From contig ARYC01000387.1 in the NCBI GenBank assembly GCA_000711775.1, forward strand, positions 62,001 to 126,000: a DNA stretch of 64,000 nt. The letters run 5' to 3'. Every line of letters starts with the position of its first letter. The first letter of the stretch is position 1. The translations under genes were made by a program, and so were the position numbers. This DNA comes from Oxytricha trifallax (lineage: Eukaryota; Ciliophora; Spirotrichea; Sporadotrichida; Oxytrichidae). Under the pieces are notes generated by a model that saw nothing but the letters and a program-made list of their open reading frames with translations, did not search any database and was not told the origin of the DNA. This document shows positions 46,783-58,430 of the stretch, one piece after another.

Positions 46783-48046
46783 ATAGTAAAAATAAAACCT
46801 CTCTAATACACACTACTATACATTACATTTAAACCCCTACATAAACCCTATTAAAACCCTAATGAAGTATGCATTAATAGTCTACTTTTATCAATCAAAA
46901 ACTCAATCAAACTTCTGAAAGGATTTTGGGGTTTTTAATGAGGAGGACTGGAGTTGAGTTGAAGAGAAACAAAGGTATGACGACAATGACAAGGACCGTT
47001 CATGCCCTGAAAGCTCAAACGAACCAACATACTATATAGATAGTAACCAAGAAGAAGAGAAGGAAGACATATTTTCCACCACAAATCAGCCAGTCCCAAA
47101 ACCTAAAGAAGTCTAATAGTCACGAAAAAAAATAGTACTAAATAGCAATTTAATAAGAAATACAAAATCAAATTTAGTACTAAATATGGATCCTAATTAA
47201 AGAATTAACAATTAAGAAATTAATTATTATTAAATTGGATACTATTAAGAGATACCATCTCTAAGACGTAGCTTAAGAAAAATTTCACACGAGAGAAACG
47301 TGCATCTCGATCTGGCTAAACACAATAAACACCAAGTACTTCAAACAATTTATGAAATACGCTAACGCAGCATCAGCCATGTTTGATGATATAAGAGGAC
47401 CTAGAATAATAGAAACCCTCAACTATAATGATGGATAACAAGGATAGTTCATAAAAAAAATAAACAAAACAGAATCAGCAATTGGAGACAAGCCCTGATG
47501 TGATTGGATATATGAGACTTTTTAACATTCTAGTCCTGAAAAATGTCACAGCCAGAGAGTAAAGCTGCATTTCAATCAGTGCAGACTACCATGAACACCT
47601 TAAAGGAGCAGAGATATACGTCAAATGTCTCCAAAAACAGGCATATTTCATAAAGAGCGACTTAGTTCAACTAATCACCACAAGATTTAAAGAAATCATT
47701 GGAACAAAAGACTAGAAATTCTCAATCAACGTCAAGAATTTTGACACTCAATTCAAATTTAAAGACATGGGAGAATCAATCCAAATACTGGGCCCGCCAA
47801 AAACATGCAAAAAATTTTATCCGATAATTTTTTTCCGTAATTACGTATTTATTTTTTTACGTAATTATAAAAATCTGAAAATACGTAAAAATGAATTTTT
47901 AAAATTTCAAAGTTTAAAATTACATTATTAATAAAATTTTGCTTTTTAAGTAATTATTAAAAAATATTAAGAATTTTAATAAATTTCTTGAATAAAAATT
48001 GTGAATTTGATTGATATATACACTATATAATATTATAGTATACACC

Positions 48047-48961
48047 TGTTCCGCCCGAGATCCCCTATCCCACCCCTCCCCCATCTCCCGGTCAACCGAG
48101 ACCCCCTCCCCCACCCTATAAAATACCAGTTTTATATCAAAATTTATCTTTACAAGGTCCAAATCCATCTCCTTCTTGACATCTCGACATCATAGATCCT
48201 ATTTAAAATAAAAATTTTCATAATATTTTTATAATTTTTATTTCCATGTTAGTTGCTTAAATGAAATAAATACTATGATTTGACAAATTTTACGATGTTT
48301 TTAAACTATGTTTACACTACAATTTAAGAAATTTAAATTTAAAAACACATTTCCATAAAAAATAATATTTTGTATACTATTATTATACATAAATTTTATT
48401 TTAAAAAGTTTTTATCCCTTAAATCATCTTCATTCGACATAATTCGGATAAATAACCTGATTGATTTTTTAAGTTTTTAATTTTCACTATTTTATAAAAA
48501 TTATGGAAAAAGAATAAATAGTGAAAATTAAAAACTTAAAAAATCAATCAGGTTATTTATCCGAATTATGTCGAATGAAGATGATTTAAGGGATAAAAAC
48601 TTTTTAAAATAAAATTTATGTATAATAATAGTATACAAAATATTATTTTTTATGGAAATGTGTTTTTAAATTTAAATTTCTTAAATTGTAGTGTAAACAT
48701 AGTTTAAAAACATCGTAAAATTTGTCAAATCATAGTATTTATTTCATTTAAGCAACTAACATGGAAATAAAAATTATAAAAATATTATGAAAATTTTTAT
48801 TTTAAATAGGATCTATGATGTCGAGATGTCAAGAAGGAGATGGATTTGGACCTTGTAAAGATAAATTTTGATATAAAACTGGTATTTTATAGGGTGGGGG
48901 AGGGGGTCTCGGTTGACCGGGAGATGGGGGAGGGGTGGGATAGGGGATCTCGGTCGGAACA
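48047..48961. mobile_element. Foldback element, TGTTC family copy 3
   Basis: A 915-bp near-perfect palindrome, centre near 48500, with ends TGTTCCGCCC and GGTCGGAACA and G/C-homopolymer tips. The inner arms are AT-rich and differ from those of copies 1 and 2. Flanks TATACACC and TATACC suggest a slightly altered duplication. It is nested inside the 2.6-kb element. Confidence 0.88.
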
Positions 48962-50180
48962 TATACCTATATAAGTAATATCTAAATCTTAAATCTTCAA
49001 AATAAACTATATTAATCACTTTAAAATACTATTGCTAAGTTTCATTTAAAATCGTTTATTTAAATATTCTCGAATATTAAAAAATAATTAAAATACCTAC
49101 GATTTGGATAAATGAATATGAAATAAAAATCGTTTAAGTTTTAAATTAGAGTGACATTAATTAACAATAAATTAATTCTTCGATATATCTGTAATTTAAA
49201 CTCAATTTTACTAAAGGTAATATTCCTTAATCAACCAGGAAAGTTTTCAATTTAACCATAAATTATAACTGATTAATTTAAAGAAACAAATCGTCTACAT
49301 ATTTAAATTAAAAAATTCTAGAAACAAATTTAGTAAATAATTTATGAATTTAAAAAACTTAACCAATTTTTTCACTGTACAAATCAATTTAATAATTAAT
49401 TATTTAAATATAAAGTTATATACTTCATAATTCTATTATTTTTATAAAGATATTCAATATTAATATGTTTCCTTAATTAATCAACATATATTATACAATA
49501 ATTAATTGGTTTTAATATGCTCTAAATGTAATTTAAGCTTTCTTTAGAAAATTAGTCAATTAAAATATTTAGTTCTAATGAATTTAAGTGTAAATATCTT
49601 TTTAAATCTTATAAATAAGGTTCTGAAAATCTCAGAGCTATTGCACCATAGCTCTTGATTAAATTAATATAATCTTAAATATGTTTGTAGTGAGTGTAAG
49701 ATTCGATTAATTGTTTCCTTAATATTTTTTGGATGTTTATAGTGATAGTATTTTTTATTATTATTCATCATCAATCTTTTATAATGAATTAGAAGTAGAA
49801 TACTGATAATAAGTCAAAGAAGATTTTTTCTAATTATTACTAGTTTAACTGATATTATTTTTTTAAAAAATAATTATTAATCCTTTTTTCTTTTTATATT
49901 TTTGTTACTAAAATATTAAGCTCGATTCATTTATAAATCTTAATAACATTAAGGAACATAATAAGTCTATAAAAAATTTGAATCATTATCATTTTATAAT
50001 TAATAGCTAAAATTAGTCAAGTAATCTTCATTGAAGTTTAAAGAATTAATGAATTCCTTAAAATTTATTAAATTATTATTAACAAATTTACAATTTTATG
50101 CATATCATTTTAATGTTAAGCAATTATTAATATTTCAAAAATAAAAACATATACTCAATGTTAAATATAAATGTAATTTT
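48962..50180. other. AT-rich interior of the 2.6-kb element, nothing recognised
   Basis: Over 1.2 kb with no coding signal or internal repeat that stands out. Confidence 0.5.
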
Positions 50181-50609
50181 AAATTTAAAAGTAAAAATAT
50201 AAAATAAAATTTATATTCAATATATGATTATACATGGCAAAATATTTAAATAAAAATTAACTTAAAAAAGTAATAAAATTCATTTTTACGTATTTTCAGA
50301 TTTTTAAAATTACGTAAAAAAATAAAAACGTTATTACGGAAAAATAATTATCGGATAAAATTTTTTGCGTGTTTTTGGGGGGGTCCCAAATACTCAACCA
50401 GAGGAAAAAAGGAAGGAAAAAAAATCACAAAGAAGATGAAACCAAAGACCAAAGAAAAGAGGAGGAGAGAAAAGAACAAGATGAAGACTCAGTATACGTG
50501 GAGAAGATCTCAAAAACTAATTTAAAAAGCTCGTTCCTTACAAACATACATGCTTACAAGATCGGGGGGTCCCAGAGACCTCAATGATCATTTTATTATT
50601 ATTATTTAT

Positions 50610-52865
50610 CAATTACATTCTATATTAATCTATATTTATATGTATTTTATTGGTGTCATTAATACTAAAAAATAGTTCTAAATTTTCTATTATTTTATAA
50701 TAATCAAAACAATCTTCATTATCCCATTCCTTAGGTTCAATACTGAACACAAAATCGTCTTGAATATACCAAGAGCTATCAGATAATACTCTGAATTTAT
50801 TTTCCTCTTTATAACTGTCGGGAACCATATCAGTGAAAAAATCTTCAGCTTAAAGAAAATCATCTAAGAATAGCTTAGTTTCTTTTAATTTCTCAGATTT
50901 TTAAATAGCCTTCTTTTTTTCCTCAAGAGCCTTTTAATCTTCAATAGCTTTAGCTTTTAATTATTCAGGCGAGATTACAGGAGACTTCATAATAGAGTCT
51001 TAGCCTACCATTTTATTAGTGGAACCTTAAGAATGTTGGACTTTTAAATTTTACTTAATGGGCTGAGAAGATGATGAGGGAGGACCTTGAATATTCGAAA
51101 TAGGCTCAATGTCCAATTGAGATTTATGGATTTAGTTCACATCAGCAGATGGAGGTTGAGATAGAGGAAAAACTTGTGCATACTTTATTGGTATAGTTAT
51201 GTTGTCGGACTACGGAATCTATTGATTCTGAGGATTTTTAGTTTGGGGGGTTTACATCGTTTAAAAGCAAATAAGATATGCGGACTAGAAGGTCTAGAAA
51301 TTCTAAATATTAAATATAATTTAAGTCTGAAAATGACTCATAAACTGATTTCAATTAAAATTTATTTAAGAAGTAATGGAATTCGAAAAAATAAATATAT
51401 AAGTTCTTCACATTTCTGATGTCATCGAATAATTATCATGAAGTGTATTTGGGGTTTTAGAGTTATATTAATTTTTATAATTTTCCCGAATTCATATTTT
51501 ATCAATAATAATTTTTCATATGATTCTTGGGATTTTAATGAAAACTACCTTCATTAATTTAAGTATAATTTATCGGACTATAGTCCTTAGAAAACAGTGA
51601 AGATTTATTGTCATAATTCTTGAGATTAATCTGAAAGTATAATTAGCTATTAATCTCCAAATTATTAGAAAATTTATTCAATTTTTATTTTATTATGACA
51701 ATGGTTCTTTGTCTGTTGATTAATTGTTTGTTACCTTTGCAGAGTTTAGGGTTTATAGTGATAATTTTGACAATTCTGATTTTGGTTTTGAGTGATTGGG
51801 ATTTATTGATTATTGTTGTAATTATTATAGTTGTAGCTTTAGTACTCCTCTTCTTCTTCATAGTAGTCACTGTCTTCGCTATCTTCACCGTCGCTTTTTC
51901 TCAAGAACTGTCTCTCTTGTTTGTTGAAGATGTTTTAAGTTTGACAGTTTTTATAATAATTACTAGAGCCATTGTCAAATTAGATGTGAGATTCTATTAT
52001 TGGCCTTTCTTTATTAACCCACCATTATCAGTGTTTAAGTCATTTGTTGTTGAATCATGATTATTGCTATTTGCCATGAGGTTAAATGGCTTAACATTTT
52101 GTATTACTTGAGGTTTACTTTGATCAGTGTTGTTTGTCGGACAAGTTTAATTCATTAGAATTGAGTTTATTGTTGCTGTCCCATTGTTAGTTCTGCTAGC
52201 TTTTGAGCCATCTTAAAAAGTTCTAATGTACTATAATTATATTAATCTTGCTAAATAGTCAAGTTATCACCAATTTGATCATTCTGCATTCTTTTCTAGT
52301 ATCACATAAATCTACGATGCTGTCTTTATTATTCTTCAAAACAAATTTGTAGATATTGTAACAAACATTCAGAAGGGCTGTCCCTGTCATCATATCTGTA
52401 AGATCACATATTATTATAAATATAAATTAATCCTGTGATAATCTTCTAACAAATAAAATATAATTTATTGTTTTTTTAATATAATTTGGATTACTCTTGC
52501 ACCACTTAACTTTCTATCTATATTCGGATCAAATTCAACCTTCTCAATAAATTTAGGCAAAATGAAATCATCATAGAGTGTTCTAGTTAGTTAAAAACTT
52601 TTGGTCGCCAATACTGAAACTAATACAAATGTGGGGAAATATGTCCATTCTTGTGACTTTCTAAACATGTTTTTAGCTTTTAGATCTTTGGAGTATAAAA
52701 GCAGTGTCAACAATTAGTACTGAGTGAACAGCTCTGGAAATTCATTGATATTTGTTTTAATCAGCGTTAGCTAACAAATATTTATGTTGTTAATTTACAT
52801 GCAAAAATTGAATGCAATATCCTATTTTTTCAAATGGTTTTTCAGTTATGCTACTATTTTTGTAT
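50610..52865 (-). CDS. Unknown host protein with Asn/Gln-rich middle
   Basis: Minus-strand gene in several blocks: about 52865-52490 (helical, SQEWTYFPTFVLVSVLATKS and FIEKVEFDPNIDRKLSGAR), about 52390-52270 (ALLNVCYNIYKFVLKNNKDS), about 52260-51690 (Asn/Gln-rich with an acidic run DSEDSDYYEEEEEY) and about 51190-50625 (AIEDQKALEEKKKAIQKSEK, then SWYIQDDFVFSIEPKEWDNE). Frame changes near 52200 and 51970 and the stretch at 51200-51680 point to introns or small eliminated sequences that I could not place. The 3' end abuts the tail of the LINE-like element and no TGA was fixed. No domain recognised. Confidence 0.55.
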
Positions 52866-53469
52866 TAATAATGTATATTGTTATAATTGTATAACTTATA
52901 AAGTACACGTATTATCTGAACTATTCTTATTGATTTTCTTTAGTTTTATCATTTTAGTTTTATAAATGCTATGGTTCTGACACTTAAATATAAAATAAAT
53001 TAATTTCCTATAAATATATAGAATATAATGGAAAAATTTTAAAGTGTCTGAAAGAATTCATTTTTATATTTTGTTTGTAAATTTTGCTATAATTGCCAAG
53101 ATCAAATTGCTCTGAAAAATTTGATTATAAATTTGCCCATCTGCTTAGATATGATGAGACTCCTGTTTGTCATAACTAAGTGAAATTGCATCAATTATAA
53201 GTCATAGAATTATTTTTGCTATTTTTATGATAAATAAATGCAAGTTTCCATTTGGTTTAAAAGGTAATTATTAAGTTCAAAACCTTCAATAATTTTTTGA
53301 GTTTTCAATCTTCATGCATCATCTATGAAAGTGTTATATATTAATCAATAATTTATGTATGAGTATTTTAATAGATTGTATATAGTTTGAACTCTATTCA
53401 GAGCAAATGTTATGATAACTGCCCTGTTTTTAAACAACTTTTATAATTCATTATGTTTTAATCACATAT

Positions 53470-53645
53470 TATTATATCTTTACTTACCTAAAACATGAAT
53501 TTTCAAAAATCTTTTTTAATTTTTATCAAAGTTCCATAAAAAATTATCTCTAATCCTTCTTGCTTTTTAGAGTGTTTATGCTTAGATCCTTTGTTGATTT
53601 TATAGAATATAAGAGAAATTGTTCTGAATCCTCCTAGATAATACT
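53470..53645 (-). CDS. Isolated coding segment, basic, unknown
   Basis: A minus-strand stretch with coding character (GGFRTISLIFYKINKGSKHK) in AT-rich surroundings. Possibly an upstream segment of the gene at 50.6-52.9 kb or of another gene. Weak. Confidence 0.3.
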
Positions 53646-54054
53646 TAAATCTATTAATATTTTTGCTATATTAGATAGGTTAAAATATAATTATGTTGTT
53701 TTTTTTTTAAATAAAAAGATTAAAGAAAACCATTAAGTTTTGAGAAATGGGGACAATTATTAAATTACTTGTCTCTCGAGAATTTCATAAAATGTTTGTC
53801 AAATATAGAAAGAATAAGAAGTTATATTGAAATTAACAATTTATTAAAATGGAAGATAAGAGTCCTTAGCCATCAAATGCAAATGTTGAATTTTTTATAA
53901 AAAAAGTTTCTACTTTGATAATTTTTAGTACTTGTAACAATAGGTTTTTTTTCAAACACCTTAAATGTGAAGGTTTTCTATAGAGCTCAGTCTTTAATTT
54001 AATTTTAAATATTAATTATTTTAATTCCATTAAAACTAAGACTTCTTATACTAA

Positions 54055-54200
54055 TCAAAAATGGATATCTTTTAAAAACATTGTTTCAAATCCCTCTTCA
54101 TCTTCATTTGATTTAATTCATCCAAGTCTGTTCTCTCTATTTCTCTGCGAAACACCAGTCCAGCTTCACCTGTGATCTTACCAGGGAAGACCACTGTATT
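54055..54200 (-). CDS. Isolated coding segment, charged, unknown
   Basis: A minus-strand stretch reading TVVFPGKITGEAGLVFRREI then ERTDLDELNQMKMKRDLKQC, clearly coding-like, with GC above its surroundings. Probably a macronuclear-destined segment. Boundaries and partner segments unknown. Confidence 0.45.
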
Positions 54201-54310
54201 AAAAAATCAAAGATATTTTCACTCATATTTAGTGAACAGTCTCAACCTATGTCTGATCTTTGAGAATACTTTTTACTATTTGAAGTTTTAATGTTAATTA
54301 ATAAGATTTT

Positions 54311-54691
54311 GGAGGGGGAAGTTTCCTGCCCTAAAAGGTACTTTCCTGCCCCCAACATTAAATTTTATGTTTTTTTGCAATAATTTAATAGAAACAAATA
54401 AATTTCAATCTCAATAACCATAACCATGTACTATACAACATTTATTATTATATAATTTTCAAGGTACATAATTATTCTTTATCAAATTATATATTACTGA
54501 CAAGGCTAAAATAAGTGTTTTTTTTATATAATTAATGTAATTTTCATTAAATTTTAAATTGATTATCAAGGTAGAAATGATATTTGAAGCTAAATTTAAA
54601 AAAAAAACTACATCATAATTGATGATAAAGATTCTTTGAAAATTATAAAAATTACATATTTTTATGTATGGGGCAGGAAACTTCTCCCCCC
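54311..54691. mobile_element. Short inverted-repeat element, GGAGGGGGAAGTTTCC family
   Basis: A 381-bp AT-rich element whose ends, GGAGGGGGAAGTTTCCTGCCC and its near-complement, are G/C-rich, with an exact AGATTTT duplication (54304-54310, 54692-54698). No ORF. A diverged relative is at about 61629-61980. Confidence 0.85.
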
Positions 54692-55364
54692 AGATTTTTA
54701 TTATTATAAATTACAATTGTCCCACCGCTACAGAATAAGTCCAAACCCACAGATTCGCTTTAGTGATTTATATGTGATATTGGTTTTAAGAGAGTAAATA
54801 TCCGTAGTAAAAATATAATCTTAAAGCTCTTACATATTCTAAATGTATTTGCTGATAAGGATCTACACCTAAATATAATAAGATATTCTCTATATTATTT
54901 ATGCGACAATGAATTAGTTCGTTTAAATTTTTTATCTTTAATTGGCTTACATTCTAGGGCTCCCATAGAAACATTCTATTTTCATATTATTAAATCTAAA
55001 TTACTACTTATATAAAATATATAAAATTTAATTAAGATTTTGTTGTCTTAATATTACAGGATAGCATTAATAAAGTTTGATTTACAATATTTTAATTATT
55101 TAGAATTAATAGCATATGAATTTTAAATTTTAATTTACTATTTAAATTTTCCTTTTTCTATTAACATTAATACTTTTAAAATTAACTTTTTTAAGATATT
55201 AACAATTTATAATTTACTCTTATTTATTTTAAATAGATCCTAAAATATTTGTATTTTGTATTCTTGATAAGTCTATTTGAGACCTATTTTGAGTTATAAT
55301 TGATAATTGTCATATTTTTAAGATTTTTTTAATAATGTTTTGATTTATTTGAAAAAAAATTCGG

Positions 55365-55700
55365 ACCTACTATCCAGACGGTTGGTCTACTGAAAAAATT
55401 CAGATATAAAAAGAGGTTCTAAACCCAGGGTTCGGTAATATTTGTACCTGATAAAAATCACGAATTATTACAGAATTCTGAAGTGTCCTTAACTTTTAAG
55501 AGCAGAAGACATTCGTCTAGAGCTGGTATGAAGTTAAATAGCATCACATTACTCGGTTAGGAAATCTGGAGTGGCTACATGGAAAGAAGGACACGTGTTA
55601 GGACTATAGCCAAGTTTGGTGATGATCACACCTAATGCTTCCGGTGTAGAGGTCAGGAGGAAGACAGTTTTCAGCATTTTTTTCCCCTTAATATTAATTT
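55365..55700 (+). pseudogene. LINE reverse-transcriptase ORF, 3'-terminal fragment
   Basis: Plus-strand coding remnant ending with CFRCRGQEEDSFQHFF, the Cys-x-x-Cys...His zinc-like end typical of LINE ORF2 C termini, preceded by SGYMERRTRVRTIAKFGDD. A TGA near 55450 and lack of upstream polymerase motifs show it is a 5'-truncated or decayed copy. GC content is higher than around it. Confidence 0.6.
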
Positions 55701-55809
55701 CCTAATAACTTAACTAACTAAATATACAATTAAAAATAATATTTTAATCAATCTAATCAGGGGTCTTTACCCAAATTTTGATCGTTAACTGTTGATCATA
55801 AAATAAAAA

Positions 55810-56280
55810 TGAATACTTTAATGATATTTTAATTCGACTATATATACTTTAGGTTGACTCAGTCATTCTATTGATTTATAATTCAATTGTTTTAATTAAA
55901 GTGCTTAGTTCAATTGAAATTATAAAAATATATATTATTGATATTTTATAAAATATTTTACAACATTATATCGAAGGAAAGTACAGTCATAATCAATATT
56001 AATTATTAATATTAACTTTTTAAATAATTAATTAAAAATAGAATAGTAGTTTTTTAATTAATTAAAATGAAAGGAACTAATCCAAAACCTCAAATAAAAT
56101 AAAAAACCAGAAATATTGAAACTATATTAATAACATAAAATCAAAGTTCCTAAATTATTAAAGATTTAGTAGAAATATTAAATCGCGTAAAATCAATATT
56201 TTTTCATATTATTTAAATAAATCAATTAAGTTAGTCCAATTAAGTTACTTTTGAGCAATTAAAATTCAAAAAGATTACTT
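55810..56280. repeat. Decayed duplicate of the 10.69-11.31 kb divergent promoter region
   Basis: Matches 10690-11310 in order with many differences. Both divergent starts are recognisable: MTESTQSIYSRIK on the minus strand against MTEPTQSSYSRIR, and MKGTNPKPQIK on the plus strand against MKATNPRLTQN. Downstream coding decays quickly. It is a non-functional copy, probably germline-limited. Confidence 0.8.
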
Positions 56281-56888
56281 GTAGGAAAAATGGGGTGTAT
56301 GCTTCTGGAATTTTATCAAAATTACAAATCTGTTCTAGAATTTTAGATCTTTGAAAAAAATTACAGTTACAGATCTAGAATTAAAGTTTTGTATTTGAAA
56401 TTTTTTCAAATATAATTTTGCTTAAATTCTAAGTTAGCTGAGAAGGAATAATTAATTTATTTAAAGAGGATAATTTGTTCAATGTTTAAAAAAATGCATA
56501 TAAAAAAAAATAAAAAAATAAAGTAATATAATAAGAAATAAAGTACAAGAGTTAATAGCAAAAATATAAATTTTGTAGGAATACATTCGATTTGTGAAAA
56601 TAAATTAAAATTAAATTAATTAATTAATAAAATCATGACAGTTATTAAATCAAAAGTTTTTCAAAATTCAAATGTAATTTAGTTATACTGTAGATTCCGC
56701 AATTTTAGCTGGAACTCACTATTGGCAATATTCTTGAATCATCCCAGCAAGCGAAATATTTTGGTTTTGAGGGATCTCAAAAAATATTATAAAAGTATGT
56801 TGAAATTAGGGAGAAGACTTAAATTGATTAAATTGAAATAGATAGATGATTATAGTATCTGATTGTTTGTGATAATACTTCAAAGGTG

Positions 56889-57460
56889 TCAAACTGCAAG
56901 GAATGTGAAGATAACATGATAGGTCTCCTTTCTCTTCCATTGTGGAGCCATATGACCAGCACCATGAATTGTGGCAAAAGTGGAATTGCCGGCCTTGTGT
57001 TCAGTCACGTATCCTGATGTTTAGTCGCCAACTGGCCATTATTTCCATGCAACGATGGGCTTAAGATTAAGCTATCTGATCCAGATTTGAGTGCCTAAAG
57101 TGAGGAAGACGCCATCAGAGTCGCCTGATTACTTCAATATTCTGTATTTGCCTGTCTGAGGTAATTCTTGATAGATGCTGAGTGTTGCTTCTCTGCTGAA
57201 TGTGTAGTCAATTGCTGGATTTGTTGTGCAAAGCTCAAAGCGTGTGACTGCAGCATCGATTTTCAATGAAGCCCCAACGCTGGCTTTGTTGAAATAGTCA
57301 AGTAGTGGACCATCGTAAGAACCGCAGTGAATGTCGTCCTTGAGTTCACTCTCGTCAACATAGGGAATCTAGGCATTTTTTCTGAAAGCAGTATTGCAAA
57401 CGAAGTAAGGGGCGAATGGTCGACTGGGGCGGTGGCCAAGAGCACCACGTGATTCTCCAT
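56889..57460 (-). pseudogene. Serine carboxypeptidase (S10 family), 3' fragment
   Basis: Minus-strand sequence ending TGA at 56889-56891. It shows the C-terminal signatures of S10 carboxypeptidases: GDSDGVFLTLGTQIWIRQL (the GD-x-D region with the catalytic Asp) and FATIHGAGHMAPQWKRKE (the G-x-GH-x-x-P block with the catalytic His). These enzymes trim residues from protein C termini in lysosome-like or secreted compartments. Upstream of about 57400 the frame degrades and no signal peptide or catalytic-serine block (GESYAG) is intact, so this is a truncated copy of under 200 residues against the usual 400-500. Confidence 0.75.
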
Positions 57461-57476
57461 GTTTTAATCTGCGGAA

Positions 57477-58430
57477 ATGGAGTCTCCGACTCAGACATCT
57501 ACTCCAGGGGCCGAGATATCAAAGCACCTTTATTTTGCGGACCATCCTATTGCATTGAGCGAGCGCCTTAGTCCACATTTCCTAGGTAATGGTAACGATG
57601 AGGCTGGTGATACAGTGACTATTACCTGCGAATCTCTCTAACCCGCTGGACTTTTCCTCTCGGCTCAGCGTGCTTTCCTCTCTCTTGCTGTGTAGGACGC
57701 TAGTGCGGATTCTTTAGCTATCTAAAGGAGTTAAATAAAGATGGAGTGGTCTTACTTATGGGTGAGAGGAGGAATCTTATAGTGGTATACTGTGCGCGCT
57801 GCGCTCGTTGGCGTCTCAACCAATGGGGTTCCCATCCACTCTGGCACTTCAGAGCACTTACACGACATCTTCGCATCAATGGGAGCAGTCTCAGATACCA
57901 AGAGAGTTGAAGTTGATCAATGCCTAGGAAGCAGTGAATATTAGACTTTCTATCACTACAACTCATTCAGTCCCTGCGCTTATACCAACAGTCTCAGCGC
58001 AAATGGAGTTGCTACATCATGCTCTTCTAACACAAAATGCACCAAGGACTACTTGACATACGCTAACACCATCCTCTCAACTGCCCACAGAGTCACAAGT
58101 ATTGTCGGTATTGCTAGAGACGATCACAAGATTGTTGGACCATACAAAGCCACTGGGGTTTTATGGCAGCCATGTGATGTTGATGGTTGTGATGGTGTTA
58201 CAGTAAATGGCAAATACGTCAATGGCTCCACCCCCTCATACACTACACCCATGCCTGTAGGGCTCCCCGCTGGTATTACTGGCCCACTGTTGCCACTAGT
58301 AGAAGCCATTAGTACTGGTCGTGTATTTCTTATCATCCTGGATTAGATTAGTGTCTTAGGGAGGTCGCCATTTAGAGCTGTGAGGCTTAATGATCTGATT
58401 CAGTATCGCACATTGATATAGCAGGGTTGA
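57477..58430 (+). CDS. YHYH-domain protein, open over 318 codons
   Basis: A single uninterrupted ciliate-code ORF from ATG at 57477 to TGA at 58428. The central part matches YHYH-domain proteins: STNGVPIHSG, FYHYNSF where the family has YHYH, CAYTNSLSANGVATSCSSN, VGIARDDHKIVGPY and PCDVDGCDGV. YHYH proteins are secreted or membrane-bound, of unknown function. The first 100 residues (MESPTQTSTPGAEISKHLYF onward) do not look like a signal peptide and may not be the original N terminus. Divergent to the carboxypeptidase fragment, with start sites under 30 bp apart. GC content is well above the surroundings. One FYHY rather than YHYH is seen. Confidence 0.65.

Larger units (their letters stand above)
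42779..46936. mobile_element. Telomere-bearing element (TBE) transposon
   Basis: A 4158-bp element with the hallmarks of TBEs of Oxytricha and relatives: ends CAAAACCCCAAAACCC and GGATTTTGGGGTTTTT (C4A4 telomeric repeats), inverted ends of about 95 bp, an AAT target duplication (42776-42778, 46937-46939), length near 4.1 kb and the three known genes: transposase, a 22-kDa ORF and a zinc-finger/kinase ORF. TBEs are Tc1/mariner-like germline transposons removed in bulk during somatic development, with their transposases implicated in that process. This copy has intact ends and an intact 22-kDa ORF but damaged transposase and kinase ORFs. Confidence 0.95.
47790..50387. mobile_element. 2.6-kb inverted-repeat element, 7-bp target duplication
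   Basis: Ends GGGCCCGCCAAAAACATGC and its near-complement GCGTGTTTTTGGGGGGGTCCC, with inverted ends of about 105 bp containing repeated TTACGTAATTA and TACGTATTT boxes. An exact AAATACT duplication flanks it (47783-47789, 50388-50394), and removing the element rejoins the LINE-like reading frame (ESIQIL then NQRKKGRKK). The interior has no recognised gene and includes the third TGTTC foldback element at 48047-48961. No transposase, so non-autonomous; a Mutator-like affiliation is possible from the duplication length but not shown. Confidence 0.82.
42240..50588 (+). mobile_element. LINE-like element, split by TBE and by a 2.6-kb element
   Basis: Plus-strand coding remnants at about 42240-42778, 46940-47789 and 50388-50588 share one style (Lys/Glu/Gln-rich) and end in a 3' box, GATCGGGGGGTCCCAGAGAC then CTCAATGATC, followed by a TTA-type microsatellite. 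The same box ends the LINE-like insert at 33742-35335. The pieces hold blocks such as WLNTINTKYFKQFMKYANAA and HLKGAEIYVKCLQKQAYFIK. Frame changes near 42540 and a TGA near 46957 and 47497 show decay. No reverse transcriptase was recognised, so the LINE label rests on the tail and on similarity to the other copy. Its 3' end touches the 3' end of the minus gene at 50.6-52.9 kb. Confidence 0.5.

Noticed and set aside
51685-52060. Overlapping ORFs on both strands, one very hydrophobic
   Set aside because: Both are other-frame readings of the Asn/Gln-rich and acidic part of the minus-strand host gene.
55480-55680. Possible 5S rRNA-like motif (TATGAAGTTAAATAGC)
   Set aside because: Only a short string resembles 5S; the stretch reads as a LINE reverse-transcriptase tail with a Cys/His end.
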